A program made the translations under genes and the position numbers. The notes beneath the pieces were generated by a model that was not told where the DNA came from, searched no databases, and saw nothing but the letters and a program-made list of their open reading frames with translations. From the NCBI RefSeq assembly GCF_001937195.1, contig NZ_MSDO01000026.1:1-64000 (forward strand): DNA of 64,000 bases, written 5' to 3'. Source of the DNA: Salinicola socius. GTDB taxonomy: Bacteria > Pseudomonadota > Gammaproteobacteria > Pseudomonadales > Halomonadaceae. Positions 29,315-38,290 of the stretch are shown in pieces. Within the stretch, counting starts at the first letter, position 1, and the number at the start of each line of letters is the position of its first letter.

Positions 29315-30172
29315 TCAGGAAACGTTGTTGGACACTCTCAGCGACCCCAGACTGCGCTTGATCGCCTTGAGCTGATCGGTGATCTGCGGGCCGCGATTCT
29401 TGGCCACGCCGACGGCCAGCACGTCGATGGTCAACAGATGAGCGATACGCGAGGTCATCGGAATGTAGACCTCGGTGTCCTCCTGTACGTCGACCGGCAA
29501 TGGCAGAGTCACCTCGCGGGCCAGCGGCGAATCGCTGGGGCACAGGCCGATCACGGTAGCGCCGGCCTTGACCGCGGTCTTGGCGCTGGCGATCAGCGCC
29601 CGGGTACGGCCGGTCTGGGAGATCGCCACCACCACGTCACCCGCTTTCAGCGTCGCGGCGGACATCGCCTGCAAGTGCGGATCGGAATAGGCCGAAGTGT
29701 GGATCTGGAGACGGAAGAACTTGTGCTGGGCGTCGGCGGCCACGATTCCCGAGGCACCGTATCCGTAGAACTCTACCCGGTTGGCCACCGCCAGTGCGGC
29801 GATCGCCTTGCCCAGCGCCTCGTTGTCGAGGCAATCGCGGACTCGCTCGAGGGTTTCGATGGTGCCGTCGAAGATGCCGTGGGAGAACTCGGCCACGCTG
29901 TCGCCATCGTTCATGGTGAACTGGGCGTACTGGCTGCCCTTGGCCATCATCTGCGCCAGCTTGAGCTTGAACTCCTGGAAGCCGGCCATGCCCATGGCGC
30001 GGCAGAAGCGCACCACCGTCGGCTCGCTGACCTGTGCCTCGCTGGCCAGATCGGTGATCCGCATCAGGATCACTTCTTCCGGATTGCGCAGCACGAAGCG
30101 CGCCACCTTCTGCTCGGAGCGGCGCAGACGATCCATGTGCACACGCAATTCATCGAACAGTGAACGGCTCAT
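29315..30172 (-). CDS. hexR: HexR, RpiR-family regulator of glucose metabolism
   Basis: A 285-residue repressor with an N-terminal RpiR helix-turn-helix (residues about 1-77, with ASEAQVSEPTVVRFCRAMG) and a C-terminal SIS sugar-phosphate domain (VEFYGYGASGIVAADAQHKF, AISQTGRTRALI). HexR represses Entner-Doudoroff and central-carbon genes and is released by 2-keto-3-deoxy-6-phosphogluconate. Zwf/edd genes are not adjacent here. The close similarity to Pseudomonas HexR is by recall. ATG 30172 is the family start. Confidence 0.9.
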   Translation of the reverse strand: MSRSLFDELRVHMDRLRRSEQKVARFVLRNPEEVILMRITDLASEAQVSEPTVVRFCRAMGMAGFQEFKLKLAQMMAKGSQYAQFTMNDGDSVAEFSHGIFDGTIETLERVRDCLDNEALGKAIAALAVANRVEFYGYGASGIVAADAQHKFFRLQIHTSAYSDPHLQAMSAATLKAGDVVVAISQTGRTRALIASAKTAVKAGATVIGLCPSDSPLAREVTLPLPVDVQEDTEVYIPMTSRIAHLLTIDVLAVGVAKNRGPQITDQLKAIKRSLGSLRVSNNVS

Positions 30173-30265
30173 GACTGGCCCTCGGGTGACGGCATCAGGC
30201 GGTCTCGTCTCTTCAGGTTTCCATAGGGAGATCGACGGCTAGTGTTTTCGACGTCTCCGTCTTTT

Positions 30266-30314
30266 CGACACTGTCTCCTCGACACTGTTTTTTCAACACT
30301 GTCTTTTCAACACT
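30266..30314. repeat. 14-bp tandem repeat upstream of hexR
   Basis: Four copies of C(G/A)ACACT-containing units start at 30266, 30280, 30294 and 30308 (period 14), with a weaker unit near 30249. The array lies about 90 bp upstream of hexR and directly before MITE-like copy B. I see no known HexR operator in it. Confidence 0.8.
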
Positions 30315-30321
30315 TAGGTGC

Positions 30322-30462
30322 TGCCTGAAAAGTCGACGAGCGAAGGCCAGGCAAGGCAAAAATCGGCGAAAACGCTTACGGGGTGTCAATGAGCATTTTG
30401 ACCGGGCTGACGCACCAGCCGATTTTTAACGCCGCATGGGCGAGCGCAGTACTGTTCAGACA
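30322..30462. repeat. MITE-like interspersed repeat, copy B
   Basis: The second copy of the element at 16452-16583. The left end TGCCTGAAAAGT and right end ACTGTTCAGACA are imperfect inverted repeats, as are the inner GCAAAAATCGGC and GCCGATTTTT. It lies in the divergent hexR gap, is non-coding, and could fold into one long hairpin. The centre differs from copy A by an insertion. Confidence 0.75.
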
Positions 30463-30613
30463 TGCCTAGTATGCCCGAGTCGTGCTGGCGGAACACCTCG
30501 GCACGGCGCGTCGGCAGCATGAAAAAAGCTAACCGTCACGACCTTGTAATGTTCTGTATAGTATGCATGTCGGGCGCGACCCGACAGATCCGAGGATGCC
30601 AGGAGATTCGATC

Positions 30614-30802
30614 ATGCCTACCATCGAACATCTTCACTCCCTGAAGAGCGAAATTCTCGACATTTTCATGACGTTGGAAGTCAGCGAACACGAGCAGCGC
30701 AAGCGCAAGGCCGCCGTTCGCTATCTGAAGGCCCGCCGCGGTATCGAGCAGCGTCGGGAAAAGCGCCAGCTGGCGGAAGAGATTGCCGAACTGCCGGAGT
30801 AG
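30614..30802 (+). CDS. Small basic protein, possibly PA3496 family
   Basis: A 62-residue soluble protein that is probably helical, with a basic centre (HEQRKRKAAVRYLKARRGIE) and an acidic end. The pattern of repeated RR(x)IEQRREKRQL resembles the small PA3496-type proteins of pseudomonads, but this is only a resemblance. ATG 30614 has AGGAG eight bases upstream, a strong ribosome site that supports a real gene. Two hairpins follow the stop (30821-30837 and 30837-30867). Its function is unknown. Confidence 0.65.
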   Translation: MPTIEHLHSLKSEILDIFMTLEVSEHEQRKRKAAVRYLKARRGIEQRREKRQLAEEIAELPE

Positions 30803-30946
30803 CAGCCGGCAGCGCGAATACCGCTCCCAACGAGCGGCGGCCGTTACCCTAGAAGGACAACGGCCGCGGCCTGCCCTGTCGGCACTCGCACCGACGGGAG
30901 CGTTCGTTTCACGCCAAAGAGATGTGATCTTCGCGACAGGCCGGCG

Positions 30947-30980
30947 GCAACCGTGGCGAGCGACGGCTCACCACGGTTGC
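30947..30980. terminator. Strong hairpin after the Na+ symporter gene
   Basis: A 15-bp stem with one mismatch (30947-30961 / 30966-30980; GCAACCGTGG...CCACGGTTGC) and a GACG tetraloop lies 8 bp after the symporter stop. No T-run follows on the minus strand. It is likely an mRNA 3' end structure. Confidence 0.55.
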
Positions 30981-30988
30981 GCGTTGTC

Positions 30989-32335
30989 TCACAGGCTGTT
31001 GAAGAACACCACGATCACGCCGATCGGCGCCACGTAGCGCGTCACGTAGTGCCACAGCACCCGCCCCTTCGGCCCCAGGCCCAGCTCCTGTTTCACCTCT
31101 TCGCTATCCAGGAACCAGGCGGTGAAGACGATGGCGGCCAGCCCCGTCAGCGGCAGCATCAGCTTGCTGGTCAGCGCGTCGAGCAGATCGAAGACGTTGA
31201 GGCCGAACGGCTGGAAGCCGGACCAGACGTTGAACGCCAGCAGCGCGGCAATGCCCAGCGCCCAGGTCGCCAGCGCCGCGACGAAGGCCGAGGCGATACG
31301 CGACAGCGGCGTGCGCTCTTCCAGGAATTCGGTCACCGGCTCCAGCAGCGAGATCGCCGAGGTGATCGCGGCCACGGTCAACAGCGCGAAGAAGAGCGTC
31401 CCGAACGCCAACCCCCACGGCATGTCGATGAACGCCAGCGGCAGGGTGACGAACAGCAGGCCCGGCCCGGCGCTCGGATCCAGGTTGTTGGCGAACACTA
31501 CCGGGAATATCGCCATGCCGGCGCCGAGCGCGATGACCGTATCCAGAATCACCACGGTGCGCGCCGTCTTGATCAGGTTGACCTCCTGCCCCAGGTAGGA
31601 GCCGTAGGCCATCATGATCCCCATCCCCAGCGACAGCGTGAAGAACGCATGACCCAGCGCGGCGAGCACGACGCCGCCGTTCAGCTTGCTCCAGTCGGGC
31701 GAGAACATGAATCGGGCCGCCTCGCCGAAACCGGCGGTGGTCGCACCGAAACCGATCAGCAGGATCAGCGCCACGATCAACAGCGGCATCAGCCACTTGG
31801 CCGCCCGTTCTAGACCGCCCTTGACGCCGCCGGCGACGATGCCGAAGGTCAGCAGCATGAAGATCGTGTGCCAGAACAGCAGCGTGCCCGGCTGGCCCAG
31901 CAGCGTGGTGAAGTAGTCGCCGACATCGACGCCACTCGACCGGCCCAGATCGCCGGTCAGCGTGCTCCAGGTGTAGTTGAGCGACCAGCCGCCGACGACG
32001 CTGTAGAACGACAGAATCAGAAACGACCCCAGCACACCGGCGATCCCCACCAGTACCCAGTCGGGAGACAGCTTCGAGTCGCGGCTGAGCTTCTGCATGG
32101 TGTTGATCGGGTTGGACTGCCCACGTCGGCCCAGCAGCCATTCGGAAACCAGGATCGGCAGACCGATCAGTGCGATGCAGACCAGATAGACGAGCACGAA
32201 CACGGCGCCGCCGCTGTCGCCCACCATGTAGGGGAACTTCCAGATGTTGCCGAGACCCACCGCCGAACCGGTCGCGGCCAGGATGAAGGCCGTGCGGGAG
32301 GACCACTGCGCATGGGTATGGGATTGCTTGGCCAT
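30989..32335 (-). CDS. Sodium-dependent SLC6/NSS-family transporter
   Basis: A Na+-coupled symporter for amino acids or amines. The 448 residues begin with the family signature WSSRTAFILAATGSAVGLGNIWKFPYM (residues about 10-36) and show about 11-12 membrane segments, with unwound-helix motifs GSAVGLGN and, later, FFTLSLGMGIMMAYGSY. I chose ATG 32335 because conserved sequence starts there. The in-frame upstream codons to 32587 are 30-bp repeats and are probably a leader. The substrate cannot be told from the sequence; a halophile could use it for osmolytes or amino acids. Confidence 0.9.
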   Translation of the reverse strand: MAKQSHTHAQWSSRTAFILAATGSAVGLGNIWKFPYMVGDSGGAVFVLVYLVCIALIGLPILVSEWLLGRRGQSNPINTMQKLSRDSKLSPDWVLVGIAGVLGSFLILSFYSVVGGWSLNYTWSTLTGDLGRSSGVDVGDYFTTLLGQPGTLLFWHTIFMLLTFGIVAGGVKGGLERAAKWLMPLLIVALILLIGFGATTAGFGEAARFMFSPDWSKLNGGVVLAALGHAFFTLSLGMGIMMAYGSYLGQEVNLIKTARTVVILDTVIALGAGMAIFPVVFANNLDPSAGPGLLFVTLPLAFIDMPWGLAFGTLFFALLTVAAITSAISLLEPVTEFLEERTPLSRIASAFVAALATWALGIAALLAFNVWSGFQPFGLNVFDLLDALTSKLMLPLTGLAAIVFTAWFLDSEEVKQELGLGPKGRVLWHYVTRYVAPIGVIVVFFNSL

Positions 32336-32430
32336 GAATTCACCATCGAGTATTGCTGTTGTCGGAATACCGCCCCTTCGGGAGGCCGGACCCGGTGTCG
32401 TTGTTAGAACCCGGAGCGTCTCCGGCCGCT

Positions 32431-32550
32431 TGGCGTTGGCGGCAGCTTCGGGCAGTTTGGCTTTGGCGGCAGCGTCAGGCCGCTTGAAAGCTTTGGCGGC
32501 AGCGTCAGGCCGCTTGAAAGCTTTGGCGGCAGCGTCGGGCCGCTTGAACA
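32431..32550. repeat. 30-bp tandem repeat with palindromic core in the transporter leader
   Basis: Units start at 32461, 32491 and 32521, with a degenerate one from about 32431. Each carries GCGGCAGCGTC(A/G)GGCCGC, the same palindrome as in dnaE2. It lies 100-220 bp before the chosen symporter start and would form serial hairpins in the mRNA leader. The rest of 32336-32695 shows no gene. Confidence 0.85.
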
Positions 32551-32695
32551 GAAACGCGCGGATTATACCGACTCGATCTCGTTTCATCCGTTTTTCCTCC
32601 GCAAAATGGCCAAAACAGGTGAAAAGCGTCCCGAAAACGCAACGATCGCGCGCGAAGCGCGGGGGCGCCCGAACTTTCCGGGCTCGAGCGCTGGG

Positions 32696-34543
32696 TCAGG
32701 CGCGGTGGCCGGAATCGGCCAGCCGTGACTGGTGCGCGAAATGTCGCGTGTTCTTGTAGGGCATCTTCATGTAGCCGGACACGCCGAGCCCGTCGATCTG
32801 CGGTACCGCCGCCAGCAGCGTTTCCAGACAGTTGCGGAACTCGTGCTCCCGGGCCGGATCGAGCAGGCGGTAGTAGCTGTGGATCTTCAGATGCGTCGGC
32901 AACGCCTCGAAGATGATCATGCCGGTGTGATGGATGGCGTTGAGCCGGGACAGCGCCTCGATCATTACCGGTGGCAGACGCAGAAACTCCTCGGGGTCCG
33001 GGCCGTCCTCGAAGTAGGAGTGTTCGCGGCCGGTGTCCTCCAGCTCCGGCGTGGGGCTGACCTCGTAGGGAATGACGCTGGCCGCCGCGGGTACGAAAGG
33101 CTGCGAGGCGTCGTCACGGTCGACGTGCAGGGTTCGCCGGGCGTTGAACAGGCACGCCTTGAACACGCCGTCGCGGCGGCGAATCGCCCGGGCCAGGGTG
33201 ATCATGTTGTTCACCGCCGCGACGAAGGCCGTCCGCAGCGACGGTTCGTTGAGACTCAAGGTGGTATCGAACTCGACGCCGGCGTCGCTCCAGCGCACCG
33301 CCAGACCACCGACCACCGGATACTTTCCCAGTCGTCCCACCGCCACCAGGAAGGCCTTCTCGAGATCGCCCATGCCCTGCATGAAATGCTTGTAGTAACG
33401 GTCGAACTGAACGTCATTGATCGCGCTCAAGGTGTCGTCGCGGTCCCGCCCGCGCAAGGCCGTGTCATGCAGAACGTCCTCGCGCAGAAACGCCTTGCGC
33501 GAGCTGTAGACCACCGTCTCGATCTCCTGCTCCAGCGAGCGCACCCACACCGGCACCAGCGGGATCTCAGGCGCCGGCGACGGCTCACGCAGAATGGTGC
33601 GGGCGATCCGCGGCATCTGCCGGAGGAAATAGTCTCCGGCCCGGCGACGCAGTGCGGCATCATCACTGAGCATGGCCTCCAGCATCCGGGCGAACTCGAT
33701 CGGCAGGCCCAGCGAGGTCGCCGGGATCGTGCCGTGGCCGAAGCGGCTGGACTGCGCGGTGGCGAGCGCATAGAGCGTGGCGGCGGTGCCCTGTTCATCG
33801 AAGCGCGGCGACGACAGCGCGCCGTTCAGCTGTTCTTCGCCGATGTAGTAGACATCGCCCATGCGGGCGTTGGTGTGCTGAAGATCGGCAGACATCAGCG
33901 CCATCACGTTGCGCGACAGGAACTGGCCCTCGGCATCGAGCTGGGCAAAGACCGACGAGCCCCAGTCGATCAGCGCGACCTGCTCGGTTCGCGCATCGAA
34001 CATCAGATTCGAGGGTTTGATGTCCCCGTGTACCACGAGTCGCCCTTCTCCCGATTCGCGGCGCAGCGTGCGCAGAATGTCCGCCAGCTGCGCCGCGATC
34101 CTGATCACCAGGCGCGGTGCCAGCCGTCCCTCGCGTAGCGAAAACTCCTCCAGATTGATGCCCGGCGCACGCGCCATCACCAGCATCGCCTGATGGCGCA
34201 GGGTGCGATAGGCGATCAGTTTGGGAACGCGGGGATGATCGACCTGTTCGAGCATGAACGCCTCCTCCTCGAGGCGCTCGTGGAACGACTGCGGCAGATT
34301 CTGGCGGGTGAACTTGAAAACATGGCTGTTGCCGGCACCATCGATGCCCGCGAAGACGAAGCCGTAGGCCCCCTTGCCCACCAGCTCGACCTCGCGATAG
34401 CCGACCTGGGCAAGCTGGTGACGGCAGCGCTCGATCCACTCGCGCAGCTGGCGTGCCTGGCTCTGGCTGAGCAGATAGACCGACTGCTCCTCGGGGATGT
34501 AGAACTGCTGCAGCTCCGTCGGCCTGTGCCCGGATGTGGCCAT
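32696..34543 (-). CDS. Hanks-type protein kinase encoded in the bkd operon
   Basis: A 615-residue predicted cytoplasmic kinase with no membrane segment or extracellular sensor. The kinase lobe (about 48-290) keeps the glycine loop GKGAYGFV (56-63), K77, a Glu in HERLEEEAF (about 93), HGDIKPSN (172-179; Asp 174, Lys 176, Asn 179) and DWGSS (Asp 193), so catalysis is expected. It is a non-RD kinase with DWG in place of DFG. The C-terminal half (about 300-615) matches no domain I know. ATG 34543 is 4 bp after the stop of the E2 gene, so it is probably co-translated with branched-chain dehydrogenase. The target is unknown; E1alpha is the obvious candidate. Confidence 0.8.
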   Translation of the reverse strand: MATSGHRPTELQQFYIPEEQSVYLLSQSQARQLREWIERCRHQLAQVGYREVELVGKGAYGFVFAGIDGAGNSHVFKFTRQNLPQSFHERLEEEAFMLEQVDHPRVPKLIAYRTLRHQAMLVMARAPGINLEEFSLREGRLAPRLVIRIAAQLADILRTLRRESGEGRLVVHGDIKPSNLMFDARTEQVALIDWGSSVFAQLDAEGQFLSRNVMALMSADLQHTNARMGDVYYIGEEQLNGALSSPRFDEQGTAATLYALATAQSSRFGHGTIPATSLGLPIEFARMLEAMLSDDAALRRRAGDYFLRQMPRIARTILREPSPAPEIPLVPVWVRSLEQEIETVVYSSRKAFLREDVLHDTALRGRDRDDTLSAINDVQFDRYYKHFMQGMGDLEKAFLVAVGRLGKYPVVGGLAVRWSDAGVEFDTTLSLNEPSLRTAFVAAVNNMITLARAIRRRDGVFKACLFNARRTLHVDRDDASQPFVPAAASVIPYEVSPTPELEDTGREHSYFEDGPDPEEFLRLPPVMIEALSRLNAIHHTGMIIFEALPTHLKIHSYYRLLDPAREHEFRNCLETLLAAVPQIDGLGVSGYMKMPYKNTRHFAHQSRLADSGHRA

Positions 34544-34547
34544 GAGG

Positions 34548-35819
34548 TCAGCGCAGATCCGCCAGCATCGTCTCCGGCGCTTCCAGGTAGCCCTTCCAGC
34601 GATTGCAGAAGCGCGCCATGGTGCCGCCATCGAGCACCCGATGATCGCCGGACCAGGTCACGGTCATGATCGCGCGGGAGACCACCGAACCGTCCACGGC
34701 GAAACGCGGCAAACGCTGAACGCGGCCGAGCGCGACGATCGCCACCTCCGGCGCGTTGATGATCGGCATGGCATAGGTGCCGCCCAGCACGCCGATGTTG
34801 GAGATGCTGATGGTGCCGCCCTTGAGATCGCTCGGTTCGACCCGCCCGTCGCGGGCGGCACGGGTCAGACGCTCCACCTCGGCCGCCACTTCGCGCAGGC
34901 TCAGCCGCTCGACGTGCTTGACGTTGGGCACCAGCAGTCCGCTGGCGCTGTCCACCGCCATGCCGATATGGCAGGCGGCCTGGTAATGAATGGCGTCGGC
35001 AGCCGCACCGAGCCGGCAGTTGAGCAGCGGAAACTCCGCCACGGCCAGGGCCAGCGCTTTCATCAGCAGCGGCATCAGCGTCAGCCGCTCGCCGCGCGCT
35101 TCGAAATCGCCCTTCAGGCGTTCCCGCAGCGCCAGCAGTTCGGTGACATCGAACTCGTCGCCATAGGCGAAATGCGGAATCGTCGACGCCGCCTCGCTCA
35201 TCCGCCGGGCCATCACCGCGCGCACGCCGCGCAGCGGCTCGACGCGTTCGCCGCAGGAGGCAGAATCGGTAGCCGTCGTAGTCTGGGGATCCGAAATTGC
35301 GGCCGGCTCGGGGCGCCATTCCTGATGCTGTTGCTGCCGAAACGCCAGCACGTCCTCCTTGAGCACCCGGCCATCCTTGCCGCTACCGGGAATCTCCTCG
35401 AGGCTGACACCGAGTTCACGCACTCGCCGGCGCACGGCCGGACTGGCCGGAATGCGTCGGCGGCCGGTATCCGACGAAGACATCGCCGTCGCGGCCTGCG
35501 CGACTGGGGACGACGACGCCATGGAAGTCTCGTCACTCGCCCGGGTCGTCGCGGTTTCAACGGCAACGTCCTCGGCATCACCGGCGTGCGTCAAGTAGGC
35601 GAACAGCGGCGAATGCACTCGGGCGATCTCGCCAAGCTGGCTGTAGCGCCGCACCAGCCGCCCCGCCTCCGGCGCGGTGATCTCCATCACCGCCTTGTCG
35701 GTGCTGACCTCGACCACCGGTTGATCCTCGGCGATCTCGTCCCCCTCCTGGACGTGCCAGGCCACCACTTCGCATTCGACGATGCCTTCACCGAGATCGG
35801 GCAGCAGGAAATCGCTCAC
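34548..35819 (-). CDS. bkdB: Branched-chain 2-oxoacid dehydrogenase E2 (lipoyl acyltransferase)
   Basis: The core of the branched-chain 2-oxoacid dehydrogenase complex, moving the acyl group from E1 to CoA. The 423 residues comprise one lipoyl domain (lipoyl Lys 42 in STDKAVMEI), an E3-binding domain (RRIPASPAVRRRVRELGVSL, about 125-144), and a catalytic domain with HRVLDGGTMARF near the C-terminus. GTG 35819 with AGGAGG six bases upstream is the start. Linkers are Ala/Thr/Ser rich. No E3 gene is in the operon, so a shared lipoamide dehydrogenase must be used. Confidence 0.94.
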   Translation of the reverse strand: MSDFLLPDLGEGIVECEVVAWHVQEGDEIAEDQPVVEVSTDKAVMEITAPEAGRLVRRYSQLGEIARVHSPLFAYLTHAGDAEDVAVETATTRASDETSMASSSPVAQAATAMSSSDTGRRRIPASPAVRRRVRELGVSLEEIPGSGKDGRVLKEDVLAFRQQQHQEWRPEPAAISDPQTTTATDSASCGERVEPLRGVRAVMARRMSEAASTIPHFAYGDEFDVTELLALRERLKGDFEARGERLTLMPLLMKALALAVAEFPLLNCRLGAAADAIHYQAACHIGMAVDSASGLLVPNVKHVERLSLREVAAEVERLTRAARDGRVEPSDLKGGTISISNIGVLGGTYAMPIINAPEVAIVALGRVQRLPRFAVDGSVVSRAIMTVTWSGDHRVLDGGTMARFCNRWKGYLEAPETMLADLR

Positions 35820-35833
35820 TATCACCTCCTCTC

Positions 35834-36811
35834 TCAGAAATTCATCGTACGGTGGATGGCGTCGAGAACCTTCAACGGCCCCGGCATGTACTCTTTTTCC
35901 AGCGTCAGCGGGAATGGCGTGTCCAGCCCGGTGACTCGCTCGATCGGCGACTCCAGATAGAGAAAGCAGCGGCTCTGGACCGTCGCCGCGATTTCGCTGG
36001 CGAATCCCCCGGTCAGCGGCGCCTCGTGGCTGACGATCAGCCGCCCGGTCTTGAGCACGGACTGCACCACCGTCTCGATATCCCACGGTACGATGGTGCG
36101 AAGGTCGATCAGCTCGCAGGAAACGCCTTCCTTCTCGGCCATCTCGGCCGCCTGCTCGATCACTTCCATCTGCGCGCCCCAGGCCAACAGGGTGATATCC
36201 GATCCTCCCTTGACCACCTCCGCCTGGCGCAGCGGCAGCTCGTAGTCGTCGTCCGGCACCTCGCCCACCGACGCGCGGTAGAGACGCTTGGGCTCGAAGA
36301 AGATCACCGGGTCCGGCGCGCGGATCGAGGCCAGCAACAGCCCCTTGGCCTGATGCGGATTGCGCGGCACCACCACGGTGATACCTGGCATATGCGCGAA
36401 ATAGGCTTCCGGCGACTGCGAATGGTAGTGGCCGCCGGCGATACCGCCGCCGTAGGGCGCCCGCACGGTCAGGCCGCCGACATCGAACAGGTTGCCGGAG
36501 CGATAGCGGAACTTGGCGGTCTCGTTCACCAGTTGATCGAACGCCGGATAGATGTAGTCGGCGAACTGGATCTCGGCGACCGGCACCGAGCCCTGCGCCG
36601 CCAGACCGTTGGCGAAGCCGACGATGCCCTGTTCGACCAGCGGGGTATTGAAGCAGCGTGCGCGGCCGTACTTTTCCTGAAGATGGCTGGTGGCGCGGAA
36701 AACGCCACCGAAAATGCCGACATCCTCGCCGAAGCAGAGCACGCGTTCATCGGCGGCCATGGCGGTATCGAGGGCATCGTTGACGGCCTGGAGCAGATTC
36801 ATTCGGCTCAT
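35834..36811 (-). CDS. bkdA2: Branched-chain 2-oxoacid dehydrogenase E1 beta
   Basis: Forms the thiamine-diphosphate-dependent E1 tetramer with E1alpha, decarboxylating the oxoacids of Val, Leu and Ile. The 325 residues match the mammalian BCKDHB pattern: [52 protein letters not shown]. The last contains the active-site histidine region. It overlaps the E1alpha stop by 4 bp (ATGA at 36811) and lies 14 bp before the E2 start. Confidence 0.95.
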   Translation of the reverse strand: MSRMNLLQAVNDALDTAMAADERVLCFGEDVGIFGGVFRATSHLQEKYGRARCFNTPLVEQGIVGFANGLAAQGSVPVAEIQFADYIYPAFDQLVNETAKFRYRSGNLFDVGGLTVRAPYGGGIAGGHYHSQSPEAYFAHMPGITVVVPRNPHQAKGLLLASIRAPDPVIFFEPKRLYRASVGEVPDDDYELPLRQAEVVKGGSDITLLAWGAQMEVIEQAAEMAEKEGVSCELIDLRTIVPWDIETVVQSVLKTGRLIVSHEAPLTGGFASEIAATVQSRCFLYLESPIERVTGLDTPFPLTLEKEYMPGPLKVLDAIHRTMNF

Positions 36812-38049
36812 GCGCCGCCCTCCTCTGAATGAGCGGCTTGTGGGTGACCGGCCCGTCCGGCAGGCGCTTCATCCAGCCACGGCGCACTCTTGGGGTAGGC
36901 GTCGGGGTGACGACGAATATGCGCTTCCAGCTCGTCGAGCTGCTCGCGCAACAGCGGCGGTGTCTCTGTATAGACGTCGGTGACCAGCGTCTCGAGCGCC
37001 GGCGGGCGACGTTTTTCCGCCTGTTTCATGGTTTCCAGCACTTCGCGCCGCAGCGACTCGGTCAGCTCGCGCTCCTCCTCCTCGTGCCACCAGTCGCGCT
37101 CGATCAGCCAGCGCTGCATCCGGCGCAGCGGGTCTTTCCTGTGCCACGACTCCTCTTCCTTCTTGCTGCGATAGCCGGAGGGATCGTCGGAGGAGGAGTG
37201 GGCGGCCAGGCGGTAGGTCATCGCCTCGATCAGGACCGGCTCGTTCTCCTCCACCGCCAGCCGTCGCGCCTCGCGAGTCGCTTCGAACACCGCCAGGATG
37301 TCGTTGCCGTCGACGCGGATCGACTGCATCCGATAGCCGAAGGCGCGGGCGGCGATGCCGTCACCGGCGAACTGCTCGGTGACCGGCGTGGAGATGGCGT
37401 AACCGTTGTTGCGACACAGAAAGATCACCGGCACCTTGTGCACCGACGCCATGTTGAGCGCCGCGTGAAAATCCCCCTCCGAGGCGGCGCCCTCGCCGAA
37501 GATCGTCAGCGTGCAGTTGCCGTTGCCGGCCAGCTTCTGGCCGTAGGCATAGCCGGTGGCCTGGGGAATCTGGGTCGCCAGCGGCGAGGAGATCGTCAGG
37601 TAGTGAAGATCCTTCGAGCCGTAGTGGATCGGCATCTGACGCCCATGGGCGGGGTCGCGCTCGTTGCCGAACAGCTGATCCATGAACTCGTCGGTGGTGA
37701 AGCCGCGATAGGCCAGCGCGCCCTGCTCGCGGTACTGCGCCATGATCATGTCGGCGTCGTCCAGCGCCGCCGTACTGCCGATCACCGCCGCCTCCTCCCC
37801 GGTGCACTGCATGTAGAAGCTCAGCCGGCCCTGACGCTGGGCCGCCAGCATGCGTTCGTCGAGCACCCGGGTGTAAAGCATCGCGCGATAGATGCGCCGC
37901 GCCGTCGGTTTGTCGAGAGAGATCGGCCCGGCGCCCGCGTACACCGTGCCATCGGGCTTGAGCAGGGTAAAAACGGGAATCTGGATGTCGTCGCCGTTGG
38001 CGAAAACCGGTGTGTGCACCGGTTTCACCGTGGGTTGGGTCTTCTTCAT
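36808..38049 (-). CDS. bkdA1: Branched-chain 2-oxoacid dehydrogenase E1 alpha
   Basis: The catalytic thiamine-diphosphate subunit. The 413 residues show [43 protein letters not shown] and the cofactor-binding [15 protein letters not shown]...NN motif, as in [23 protein letters not shown] matches the loop whose serine is phosphorylated in the mammalian enzyme. ATG 38049 with GGGGAAG upstream is preferred over an upstream start at 38109. It is the first gene of bkdA1-bkdA2-bkdB-kinase, with a LiuR-type box 126 bp upstream. Confidence 0.95.
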   Translation of the reverse strand: MKKTQPTVKPVHTPVFANGDDIQIPVFTLLKPDGTVYAGAGPISLDKPTARRIYRAMLYTRVLDERMLAAQRQGRLSFYMQCTGEEAAVIGSTAALDDADMIMAQYREQGALAYRGFTTDEFMDQLFGNERDPAHGRQMPIHYGSKDLHYLTISSPLATQIPQATGYAYGQKLAGNGNCTLTIFGEGAASEGDFHAALNMASVHKVPVIFLCRNNGYAISTPVTEQFAGDGIAARAFGYRMQSIRVDGNDILAVFEATREARRLAVEENEPVLIEAMTYRLAAHSSSDDPSGYRSKKEEESWHRKDPLRRMQRWLIERDWWHEEEERELTESLRREVLETMKQAEKRRPPALETLVTDVYTETPPLLREQLDELEAHIRRHPDAYPKSAPWLDEAPAGRAGHPQAAHSEEGGA

Positions 38050-38174
38050 CTGTACTTCCCCGAGATCGATGGCCGTGGTTCGAGCGGCCTCGTGAGCGGC
38101 CCTTCCCACGTCTCCTCACGCATGCCCGACGAGTCGGGAAGCCACCGGTTCGACGGTCGCCTTGGCCTATGACC

Positions 38175-38190
38175 TTGACGTTAATGTCAA
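38175..38190. promoter_or_regulatory. LiuR-type operator between bkdA1 and the divergent SDR gene
   Basis: TTGACGTTAATGTCAA is a near-perfect 16-bp palindrome, one base from the site in front of liuA. It lies in the 241-bp divergent gap and could control both the bkd operon and the SDR-thiolase-ligase genes. Confidence 0.7.
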
Positions 38191-38290
38191 CCTGTCGCCA
38201 TCCGACCTTGGTCTTTCAGCACTAGGTCCTATTTCCCGGTCGCGTCGGCCCCGCTAGAACAGGCCAAGGTTCCACCCGGGAGATCACCCC

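Noticed and set aside
32336-32587. 84-codon N-terminal extension of the SLC6-type transporter
   Set aside because: It consists of 30-bp repeats; conserved sequence starts at ATG 32335. It is more likely a leader.
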